Shown: positions 56,180-64,000 of the stretch, piece after piece | Layout of the letters: each line of letters opens with the position of its first letter | How positions within the stretch are numbered: position 1 is the first letter of the stretch | Source of the DNA: Aaosphaeria pasadenensis | Lineage: Eukaryota; Ascomycota; Dothideomycetes; Pleosporales | Assembly (NCBI GenBank): GCA_022813625.1 | Contig: JAKLMB010000005.1 | Span: 496,001 to 560,000 of the forward strand | DNA length: 64,000 nucleotides | Direction: 5' to 3' | The notes under the pieces: generated by a model | What the model was told of the DNA's origin: nothing | Database searches by the model: none | Seen by the model: the letters and a program-made list of their open reading frames with translations, nothing else | Made by a program: the position numbers and the translations under genes

Positions 56180-57141
56180 GGTGAAAGACGCAAACCAGTG
56201 CGGATGATGAAGTGAAGAAATGGAAAACGACGGGTATAAACTCGCAAGAAATAAGCAAAAAGGAAATCGACCCGCCCTGAAGAGTTTTGATGAATGTAAA
56301 CCGTGGTTTGAATGATGAGATAGATGTCTCGGGAGAGGAGAGACTCTTCTATATCATTTTTTTTTCCCCAAAGCTTCAGATACATCCCCGAGATTCGAGT
56401 TAAGCCCTACAACGAGGCGTCGTCCCTCATCGTGCCATACGCGCACTTGCGCACTTGCGCACTGGCGAACACTGGCTGCAACCCTGCTCACAGGTATCAT
56501 GTCTGGAGAATCAAGAAGATCTGTGCTCTGAGCCCAGGGACCAAACGCCTAGCATCTACGCCTCTTCCCATGTCGAGGAAGCGGAACGGCTGATCACTGG
56601 GTTGAGCCCGGGGTTTGCACGGTCAATACATACGTTGAAGGACGTTGACTGGTAGTCGGTATTATGGAGAAGCGATCCTTGGCTTCGAGCGCTAGTTGAG
56701 CAATCATCCTGTTGTCGGGTTTGCTAAGCAATCCGGAGGATCAAAAAGTACTCGGGAGTCCAACAATATGTTTCCTTCTATGTCATAGTTGTTGTTCCTG
56801 TCTAGGCCTAGTATCGTCGATCTCTCAATTTAGCGAGATCTGATCTCACGTGCGCTTCTACACCAAATTCCACCAACACGATTGCCAAAGATTCTTCGAG
56901 TGAAGAAGTAGGATTGTCCTGTTGATTCGTACCCCATACGTAAATTCGACACGCGAATCCTATCACGTTTCTATGATCTACAATTCTCTGCTAGTCTAAT
57001 TTGGAGACCCACTGTTCCTCGAAACATCCTTCGCCATCCGGATCTGTGTTCCATCTGCGCCGGACTTTCGAAACACCAAGATTCTCAATAATCAACAAAT
57101 CAGAAAAATATCTTTACTCTGTCTCGATATTTTTGGGCGGA
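56180..57141. other. Divergent intergenic region, no gene seen
   Basis: About 960 bases with promoters for the two flanking genes. A GCGCACTTGCGCACTTGCGCAC direct repeat lies at 56441-56462. Confidence 0.45.
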
Positions 57142-57744
57142 ATGGCAACCAACTACGAAGCCCGCGATCCCTTCCGTAGTGAAAGGTTGGTTTTTCGCGC
57201 TGTGCAAACGCCCCAGGACGATGAATTGTTCCGTGCGATAAACGACGATAGGATTGGGTACCAAAACAGCAATGCATCAAACAATCGCCTGCCAGGGTCC
57301 GCGGACGCTGCAAAGTTCCAGAAGCAAGTGGCGGAAGATTGCTTAATGGGAGCTGTGATATGCTTAGCAAACGGAGACTCGACACTTGTTCACGATGGCA
57401 CACCAATAGGACAGATTAACCTCAAAGCCTTGCCACCAGGGATGCAACATCATCGATTCAGCGAGATTGCAATTGATGTCTTGCCCGGTTATCAGGGGAA
57501 GGGTTACGGAGGAGAGGCTATCCGATGGGCGTTGGACTTCGCCTTCAGGAGGGCCGGATTGCACAGAGTCAAGATCAGAGCCTTTGGTTGGAATACAGGT
57601 GCTGTTAGACTATATGAGAAAATTGGTTTCAAACATGAAGGCAGGCAGCGGGAGGAGCTGTGGCACGATGGAAGCTGGTGGGATGGTATCGATATGGGTA
57701 TATTGGAGTCAGAGTGGCGAGAGTTGCGGGCACAAGGTCACTAA
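57142..57744 (+). CDS. GNAT family N-acetyltransferase
   Basis: A single exon of 200 aa. The ATG at 57142 is chosen because the frame upstream has no ATG and SERLVFRAV then falls at 13-21, as in RimJ/RimL-type members. The acetyl-CoA loop is QGKGYGG at 118-124, followed by AIRWALDFAFRRAGLHRVKIRAFGWNTGAVRLYEKIGFKHEGRQRE, which is motif B. The domain fills the chain with no extra parts. The substrate is unknown. Related enzymes acetylate spermidine, amino sugars or protein N-termini. Confidence 0.88.
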   Translation: MATNYEARDPFRSERLVFRAVQTPQDDELFRAINDDRIGYQNSNASNNRLPGSADAAKFQKQVAEDCLMGAVICLANGDSTLVHDGTPIGQINLKALPPGMQHHRFSEIAIDVLPGYQGKGYGGEAIRWALDFAFRRAGLHRVKIRAFGWNTGAVRLYEKIGFKHEGRQREELWHDGSWWDGIDMGILESEWRELRAQGH

Positions 57745-58597
57745 AAAAAGCTTGATTAATAATTAGTATACACTTGATTCTATCCTGGATATAATTCGAT
57801 CGGGATAGATCAGAACCCCCGATCAGATTGTTTCTGTAAGATACTTTACCCTTGGTTCTTGCGAGATATCATGGGTAAACCAATTGTTTGAACAGAACGG
57901 AAGAGTATGCGTCCGCCAGCCCATGCCTGAATCTTGATGATAGGATTACGAGCTATCTAGCAATCTTTGAAGTACGGACTTCAAGGATAGTAATGGTCCA
58001 ACTAGGATAAAGGAAACAAGATCAAGAATGAAACATACTTTACTTGATGTAGATGGTTCAATATCAATACAAATGCATCTCAAAGCGTCACTAGCAAGTA
58101 TAATATCAAACTCTATATTTTATTCTCCTACGCTCCTTACGGAGCATTCAGACGTTGTACTTAAATCATACTATACTATTCATAATTTCAGTCCCTCCAA
58201 ATTTACAGGGCACAGAATAACCATCAAGTCGTTTCTAAATACTGAATAGCAACATGAAATGTAGAATGGTGGTGAGTGGCCAATCGTATAGCGGACTGTC
58301 GTAGCCAATCGGCGGAAACCCGGGGGCATGACGAACCCCCAACTCGACCGAACCTTGTCACAAGCAAGCAAGCTGTCCACTCCAACCTAAAGTCCGTTCC
58401 CCCACCGTGCAAGCGCTACGCAACACAACACAACGTTCACGCATCCATTCGCATTCTCAACTCTGCGACGCTCGCACTGTGTGTTTGAACGGCTCCTCCT
58501 CCGAGAAAATAAGTCCTGGGCAAACAACATCCGACCTCGGATCCTTTGCACGCCAACACCAACAATCCGCCGTTATCTGCACCCGATCTCCTCAGTC
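57745..58597. other. Intergenic region, no gene seen
   Basis: AT-rich first half (57750-58260), then a CT- and CA-rich promoter-like part ahead of the thioredoxin gene. No coding frame is supported. Confidence 0.45.
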
Positions 58598-59239
58598 ATG
58601 TCGAAGAAGATCACATCTGTCAACGACAGCGCCCACTTCAGCAGACTGCTTTCGCAGTCGACGTATACGGTTGTCGACTTCTACGCCGACTGGTGTGGCC
58701 CGTGTAAAGCGATCGCACCTGTATTCTCCGGCCTCGCAGATAAAGAAACCAAACCAGGCAAGCTACAGTTCTGTAAGGTGGACGTTGATGCCTGCCAGGA
58801 TGTAGCGCAGAAGTATGGTGTCTCTGCGTAAGTGGTTTCCTTATTCCAGACAGTATGTCTTTCGTACTCGAATCCGACTGACCATTGTGGAAATAGTATG
58901 CCTACCTTCCTCGTCATCAAATCAGGCTCTGTCGTCGAAACCATCCGTGGCGCAAACGCGTCGGCCCTCACAGCTGCTGTTCGCAAAGCTGCCAACGATA
59001 CCGGCCCCTCCACTGGCGAGGCCTTCAAATCAAAAGGATATACTCTGGGATCGAGTTCTCAACCGAGCCGGCCTGTAAACGAGAGCGCTTTCGCCGGCAT
59101 CAACCGAATGATAAGCGGCAACGGAGGACTAGGGGACATCGTTGTTCGATTCCTTGCTCTGTATTTTGTCAGCTTGTTTTCTTTCGACTCGTACCGTGCT
59201 GCTGAGGAGAGTCCTTTCAACATTCGAGGGCGCCGATAG
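58598..59239 (+). CDS. Thioredoxin with C-terminal hydrophobic extension
   Basis: Two exons, 58598-58827 and 58897-59239, give 190 aa. Residues 1-108 are a thioredoxin fold with active site WCGPC (Cys33 and Cys36) in VVDFYADWCGPCKAIAP and the cis-Pro in SAMPTFLVIKSG. A linker of about 45 residues follows. Next is a hydrophobic stretch, DIVVRFLALYFVSLFSF, at about 157-173, and a short polar tail ending NIRGRR. Plain thioredoxins are about 105 aa, so this one may be tail-anchored or membrane-associated. It should reduce disulfides with thioredoxin reductase. The target compartment is unclear. Confidence 0.9.
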
Positions 59240-59640
59240 GATTTGAAAGATTGGTTTGATTCGTTGCACGGAGTTTATGGGACATTTGGGGACAGGCGTA
59301 AAGGAACATATCCATATCCATGAGAGTAAGCTAGCGCATGCGATAACATCACCGTACTGCAATTGCATTCTATCTGCTTATCATAATCATGATTTTCGTA
59401 GCTTTAGCTAGTTGCTTACCCGAAATTTTGGACTACAGCATAACTAAACATAGTTGTAAGATTTACTCCTTTCCCATTGAAGCCTTATGGGCTCTTCATA
59501 TTTCGATGGCGACGGACTACAGCTTGCTTCGCGAAATAGTGCCTCTTCTGCCATCTCGACCGATTGCCATACATCACCTGATATTCTCTGGTAACTTATC
59601 GCTCAACGGAACGATGATTCCTCCTGCTCCTACAACACGA
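59240..59640. other. Convergent 3' region, no gene seen
   Basis: 400 bases between the converging thioredoxin and zinc-finger genes. Nothing distinctive. Confidence 0.5.
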
Positions 59641-60710
59641 TCATTCATAGGCATCATCTTGACCTTCAGCCTTGATAGCAGAACTGTCAGGCTCGTCATT
59701 GGGCTCGGACTCGACGGATGGCCTCTTTGTCTTGCGACCTCGCTTCTTCTTTGGTGGCGGTGCTTCCTCTGTGTCCTCCTCACTCGGCTCGCTCAGATCG
59801 ACCTTCCTCTTCCTAGCCTTGGATTTAGGTTTCTTGGCCGGAGGAGTGGGAGGTGCGGGTGGTTCGATGGCCATGCCCTGCTCGAATGAATCAAGCACCA
59901 CCTCTTTATGCTCTTCCGGAAGATCACTCAAGCCATCGAAGGAATTCTGTTCGAATTGCTCTTTCGCTCCATCGATATCGTACTTAGTGATACACTTCCT
60001 AAGTGAAGGTTAGCATCCGCGATTGTTTCTGGATCGACTCTATAGATTTACTGACCAGTGCTTGTAGACCCAGGTTTCGTATTCCCCATCCCACAATGTT
60101 GCGATGCCGAGCCTCAACTCGCCTTTCAAGATCTTGATGCCCTTGTCCTTGCACCCAGGGTCTCGACAACCCGCCGTACCTCTAGCAGCAATATCGACTT
60201 TGTAGCCTACAGCGTTGGTAATCTCGGCATTATATGGAGTGTAATATTTGGCCAGATCAGGACGACTACCAGTGAACTGCTTGTCCACCACATAGCCAGC
60301 TTCAATGGAAAGGCGGATTTGTTCTTGGCACTCGTCGCTGACATTGGAGTAGCCGGGGATCTCATCGAATTTGTCGCCAAAGAGCTCTTTAAGACTCTTC
60401 ATCTGGTGGTATGTAGCACAGTGCCTTTAAAGTCAGCACAATCTCGTGTGAAACCAGATCATAGGGAGATTGAACGAACCAGTGGCGCCAGAGGAAGGCA
60501 AACTTCTCAGCCCCTTCAAGCCAGGTGTTGGTGCCGATTCGGAGGTCACCTTTCGGGATCTTCGCCTGAGCTCTCTTACATGCTGCTTGCTGGCAGCCCG
60601 CCTTGTCGTTGGGTGAGTGCTCTGTATCTCAACGTCAGTGGAAAACGTCGAAGGGGTTTCAACGCGTTGATTTTACCGAAGCGATACTTGGGCGCGTTAG
60701 CTCCCTCCAT
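59641..60710 (-). CDS. Double PARP-type zinc-finger protein
   Basis: Four exons on the minus strand, 60710-60677, 60621-60480, 60424-60056 and 59998-59641, give 300 aa. The first finger has Cys21, Cys26, His58 and Cys61, with IPKGDLRIGTNTWLEGAEKFAFLWRHWHC. The second has Cys145, Cys150, His181 and Cys184, with ILKGELRLGIATLWDGEYETWVYKHWKC. Both have the KGELR(I/L)G core of PARP zinc fingers, which recognise DNA ends and nicks. The C-terminal 100 residues are Pro-, Lys- and Glu-rich with KKPKSKARKRK and KKKRGRKTKR as likely nuclear signals. No ADP-ribosyltransferase domain is present, so it would bind damaged DNA without making poly-ADP-ribose. Similar stand-alone fungal proteins exist. The role is inferred. 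Confidence 0.88.
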
Positions 60711-61603
60711 ATCGATGTTCACTATAAGCTGAGACGAAGATGTGCGCAGCGGAGTCAAGGTCGTGGTAGGTTGGAGGGGAGTGATCAGTGTTGGCAAGAG
60801 TAGAGGGAAGGTACAAGTCTTGGCAACAATTTCAGTGCGGACTCAGAATGCTAATGCAATGAATGAACGCAGCACTCTTACTGTGTGCTTAAAGAGCATC
60901 TAGAGCAGTATAAAGACTTCTCACTGTTCTACACCAAGGAGGTGGGAGGTGGTTAGCACTGATAAATAGCGGTTCACGAAGGCAGAACGTGTTCCTCCTA
61001 AAGGTTCATCAGAATGTTCACTGCAAGGCTCACTGAAGTGTTCACTACCCTTCTAAGTAGTTCACTGAAGGCTCACTGAATGGTTCACTGAATGGTTCAC
61101 TGAATGGTTCACTGAATGGTTCACTGAATGGTTCACTGAATGGTTCACTAAATGGCTCACTGAATGGTTCACTAAATGGCTCACTGAATGGCTCACTGAA
61201 TGGCTCACTGAACGATTTACTGAGTGGTTCACCTAAAAGGCTTACTGTTAGGTATTTACTGCACAAGAGAACTGTAGCATAAGTTAAATGCTAGACTTCT
61301 TTTGTTTGGGAGGGCATGCCCTCTCAAGTCAGTTCTCGGGCGTATCAGGTCACGTGGCTGAGCCTGGTACACTGTTCTCCTCCCTTCGTCTTGTCTTACA
61401 GGCAGAGAGCACGTGGCAAGGAAAAACTAGATTCGTACAGTATCATATTATGTGATCAATTTATGCCATACCTAGTCTCGTAAAATATGGACGTGGATTG
61501 CCTCGCAATTCGATTGGCTCAGCCTCAAGTAAGGGTCTGTGCTCTATACACAAACATCTCTCGAGTCGAGGATACCGAGTGGACATCCAATTACCATTCC
61601 ATC
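60711..61603. other. Divergent intergenic region with a tandem array
   Basis: It holds the 12-base repeat array at 61014-61238 and a GGGAGGGCATGCCCTCTC palindrome at about 61307-61324. No gene is supported. Confidence 0.5.
61014..61238. repeat. 12-base tandem repeat array, unit TGGTTCACTGAA
   Basis: About 15 tidy copies of a 12-base unit run from about 61060 to 61236, with TGGCTCACTGAA and CACTAAA variants toward the right and decayed copies to the left. On the minus strand it reads as a run of Phe-Ser-Glu-Pro, but no gene signal surrounds it. Confidence 0.9.
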
Positions 61604-62134
61604 ATGGCCGCTGTGATATCCGTTAAGACACAAGTCACCATAAAGGCTCCCGCAAGAGAAGTATGGGAAACACTCATCGACACAACCACGTGGCCGCAGT
61701 GGAACTCCTTTATCCCCAAAGCCGAGATCGTAAACAAACAAGAACAACCACCCGAAGGCGAGCCTCAATACTGGAAAATGGGCCAACAGAGAAAGTTCAC
61801 CGCCATTGTGGCAGGTATGAAACAGCACCCCATGCAGAAAGTCGTGGCCTTCGAAGAGCCTGACCCATCCGCCACTGGTCCCAAGGCGTACCGCATCTGT
61901 TGGGCAGTTCAAGGGTACCCTCACTTCTTGCTCAATACATATCGATTCAACGAGATAAACGAAGTGGAAGAAGAGGGAGAAACGTATTGCATATATAGGA
62001 CTGGCGAAGAACAGTTCGGCCCATTGGCTCATGTCATCAAGAGAACGATTGGGGGCCAGATCGAGAATGGAATCAAGGCGTGGGCGGAAGACTTGAAGAA
62101 ATATATGGAAAACCAACCAAGAGATCAGGATTGA
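61604..62134 (+). CDS. SRPBCC (START-like/polyketide cyclase) domain protein
   Basis: A single exon of 176 aa starting at the ATG at 61604 (ATCATGGCC context), which places the first strand SVKTQVTIKAPAREVWETLIDTTTWPQWNSFIP at residues 6-38. That is the usual SRPBCC opening. The ICWAVQGYPHFLLNTYRF segment and the long C-terminal helix (GGQIENGIKAWAEDLKKYME) complete the helix-grip fold, which has a hydrophobic ligand pocket. Members bind lipids, hormones or polyketides, or act as cyclases. The ligand is unknown. There is no signal peptide, so it is probably cytosolic. Confidence 0.87.
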   Translation: MAAVISVKTQVTIKAPAREVWETLIDTTTWPQWNSFIPKAEIVNKQEQPPEGEPQYWKMGQQRKFTAIVAGMKQHPMQKVVAFEEPDPSATGPKAYRICWAVQGYPHFLLNTYRFNEINEVEEEGETYCIYRTGEEQFGPLAHVIKRTIGGQIENGIKAWAEDLKKYMENQPRDQD

Positions 62135-62425
62135 GTGCGGGATGGGTTGGAATGCCTGCGCAATCGATCAAAGGGTGGAGAAGAGACCTACCCGCTCTAT
62201 TGTGGATAGCCCAAGGTAGAATGGCCACACTCCATGCATTCGATTACGACGACATGATTCACTTGAACAAGGCCAAATCTTGAAAGCTGTGTTGGAATCG
62301 CGAATTTGGGATCTCTTATTGTCAATAAAGAGTCTATAACCTCTTCACTATTGTCTTGCCAGCATAATGGTAGTGGACCTGGAAATAGCAATGAACATTA
62401 CTCCACTTATAAAGTTCGTGTATAT

Positions 62426-63277
62426 TCAACCCCAAAAGCCTCCTTTAGCTTCTCTCTTGGCCCATGTGCGAAAGTCAATGCCTTTCTTACCGATCAAACT
62501 CTCTAGATCATTCTTGAGCTTTGCCTCGCTGCCATCCCTAACCAGTGTTTCGAGATACGGCATTGCATTTGCGAACATTGGCTTGAGTCCAATGCTAGTG
62601 TACTGTGCAACCATTTCATCGACGGATTTGGGCACATACACAATTTGCCTGCCTAGCACCGAGCTCAAGATCTCTGCCGCCTCACCATGATCCAATGCTT
62701 CCGGTCCAAGGATCACGTAGTCTTTGTTTCCATATGGGATCTTTCCCAACAAAAAGCTGGATGCCGCTTCGGCGATGTCATCTACCGACACAAACGGGAC
62801 TTTCCCATATTCAGCAGCGGTGTAGATGGTGGAATCGTTCTTGATGGACGGTTGGTGCTGCAACTCTGAGAAGTTCTCCATGAACCATGTCGGTCGCAGC
62901 ACTGCGAACTCAACATTGGATTGTTCAAGATGACTCCAGATGCGCCCAGAAAACTGGCCTCCTTTGACCTGTGGAGTTCCGGAGAGGAGGACAAACTTCT
63001 TGACACCTTTTGCGATGGATAAGTCGATGAAAGGATTGACGAAGGGCGCAGGCTCAGGGGTCTCTGGTGCGACTAGATAGATCGCAGAGATGTCCGTAGC
63101 TGTATTGAATGGATTCTCGAAACTTTTGGCATCGTGCCAATCGAATTTGACACTGGGATAAGGGATTTCAGAAGCATCTCGGCGTGTAGCAACCAAGAAA
63201 GGAGTATTGCTTGCTTGAAGAATTTCAGCGAGACGCTTGGAGGTCTTGCCAGTGCTTCCAGTAATGAGAATGGTCAT
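62426..63277 (-). CDS. NmrA-like NAD(P)-binding oxidoreductase (festuclavine dehydrogenase-like)
   Basis: A single exon of 283 aa. The Rossmann start MTILITGSTGKTSKRLAEIL carries a GxxGxx dinucleotide loop. KFVLLSGTP and FAVLRPTWFMENFSE are typical of the NmrA/atypical short-chain dehydrogenase group. The sequence PFVSVDDIAEAASSFLL and the C-terminal region fit the ergot-alkaloid-type reductase subfamily (EasG/FgaFS-like), as best I recall. Many members of that subfamily are not in alkaloid clusters, and no DMATS, EasF or other alkaloid gene is nearby. A general quinone or imine reductase role is as likely. The ATG at 63277 sits at the expected family start. Confidence 0.88.
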   Translation of the reverse strand: MTILITGSTGKTSKRLAEILQASNTPFLVATRRDASEIPYPSVKFDWHDAKSFENPFNTATDISAIYLVAPETPEPAPFVNPFIDLSIAKGVKKFVLLSGTPQVKGGQFSGRIWSHLEQSNVEFAVLRPTWFMENFSELQHQPSIKNDSTIYTAAEYGKVPFVSVDDIAEAASSFLLGKIPYGNKDYVILGPEALDHGEAAEILSSVLGRQIVYVPKSVDEMVAQYTSIGLKPMFANAMPYLETLVRDGSEAKLKNDLESLIGKKGIDFRTWAKREAKGGFWG

Positions 63278-64000
63278 CTTGCGAGAGATTGTTGATTGCT
63301 AAAGGTGGATATTGCATGCTATCCAGATCACCCCTTCACTGGCGATTTTGTATGTCCCATCTCCGGATTTGTTGCAATCTTTCTTCTCCGTCTCATGGAG
63401 TTAAATTCGTAGTTTACAAATCCAGTGAGATCAAAAGCCCAATCATCTGTACGGACGCCCAGTGCAGCAGCGTCAGACTTCTCTTTGGGACACTGCGAGC
63501 GCGAACATCCGGACATAAGTCTGACAGTGAAAGGAAAAGGATATCGTAACTATACGCCCCAATGGTTATCCGGACCTCTTTCGGATGCAGATTTGGTTGT
63601 CTGTGGTGTTGACATCATATTAGCTTACTAAATGTCAGACGAGGTGATGTACTCGCCGGATGCGCATTGAATCCGAGTTTCTCATCGTACTACTCGTACG
63701 ACGAGCACGTTTCGAAGCTATCATGAGATATTATTATCAGAGTAACATTTCTGTTCAAAATAAGGAAAATGCAGTGCTATTTGCTGTTGATTCAAGGCCA
63801 TCATAATATCCACACCATCGGAATCCATCTTGTATACACAGTACCTCAATCTGCTGCACGACTCAGCCATGCGAGGTCCTGTAGAATATCCGCTTATTAA
63901 AAACGAAGAAGCAGGGTCATTCAAAAGGGGACTGGTGGAGTATTTCGGTCGCTACACAAGCAGGCCTCTGTTTTGAGACTCTTCAGCTTCTCTCATTGGT
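63278..64000. other. Window end, no gene seen
   Basis: Promoter of the NmrA-like gene, then non-coding sequence. TACTACTCGTACGACGAG near 63690-63707 is partly self-complementary. Confidence 0.45.

Noticed and set aside
61045..61266. Frame encoding repeated Phe-Ser-Glu-Pro
   Set aside because: It is only the translation of the 12-base tandem array, where a length divisible by three keeps any frame open.
61240..61450. Possible solo LTR or transposon remnant around the GGGAGGGCATGCCCTCTC palindrome
   Set aside because: No matching terminal repeats, target-site duplication or polymerase sequence could be seen.
62426..63277. An ergot-alkaloid gene cluster suggested by the EasG-like reductase
   Set aside because: No prenyltransferase, methyltransferase, NRPS or catalase-like partner lies in the window. 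The family has many non-cluster members.

Overview
The window comes from a filamentous ascomycete (Pezizomycotina). Genes are separate and monocistronic, and lie on both strands. Their introns are short (about 48 to 80 bases), GT..AG, with CTAAC/CTGAC-like branch sites. The protein set is fungal: Nop58, Arp10, the uS2 and uS15m ribosomal proteins, Eaf, a GH72 glucanosyltransferase, an exo-polygalacturonase and WSC domains. The content (pectin-, glucan- and polysaccharide-acting secreted enzymes, a BYS1-type small secreted protein, a lineage-specific membrane protein) fits a plant- or litter-associated Leotiomycete. That class assignment is an inference. No tRNA, rRNA, CRISPR, prophage or intact transposon was found.

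Layout. 0-6 kb is a housekeeping block: Arp10 (-) and Nop58 (+) diverge, followed by the RNA polymerase III subunit Rpc17 (-), which has a 6-base first exon. 6-12 kb is a gene-poor, repeat-rich stretch. It holds a long imperfect hairpin, TACGGAGTA motifs and a pyrimidine-rich leader with microsatellites, and ends at an unrecognised 642-aa protein. 14.7-21.5 kb carries a C15-type peptidase, an exo-polygalacturonase, a GrpB-GNAT fusion and a type I membrane protein. 22.9-28.5 kb has a PLAC8 cysteine-rich protein and a 999-aa secreted heme peroxidase with four WSC domains. 28.7-34 kb is a second housekeeping block: mitochondrial uS15m and cytosolic uS2 share a 268-base divergent promoter, followed by the elongation factor Eaf.

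34.8-45.2 kb holds a GPI-anchored GH72 enzyme, an orphan two-TM protein reconstructed here from three exons, a secreted LPMO-like (AA14-like) protein with a repetitive Thr/Ser/Pro tail, and a BYS1 protein. 47.4-53.8 kb has a kinase-fold protein that lacks the catalytic Asp, preceded by a 33-base palindrome, and an eight-exon secreted GH2 glycosidase. 54.4-63.3 kb has a Ser/Pro-rich protein, a GNAT acetyltransferase, a thioredoxin with a hydrophobic tail, a double PARP-type zinc-finger protein, a 12-base tandem array, a SRPBCC protein and an NmrA-like oxidoreductase.

The genes do not form a biosynthetic cluster. The functional threads are ribosome and transcription machinery (Nop58, uS2, uS15m, Rpc17, Eaf) and extracellular carbohydrate/cell-wall chemistry (GH28, GH72, GH2, LPMO-like, WSC peroxidase). 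Exon boundaries were worked out by hand from splice signals and reading frame, and none was tested against transcripts.
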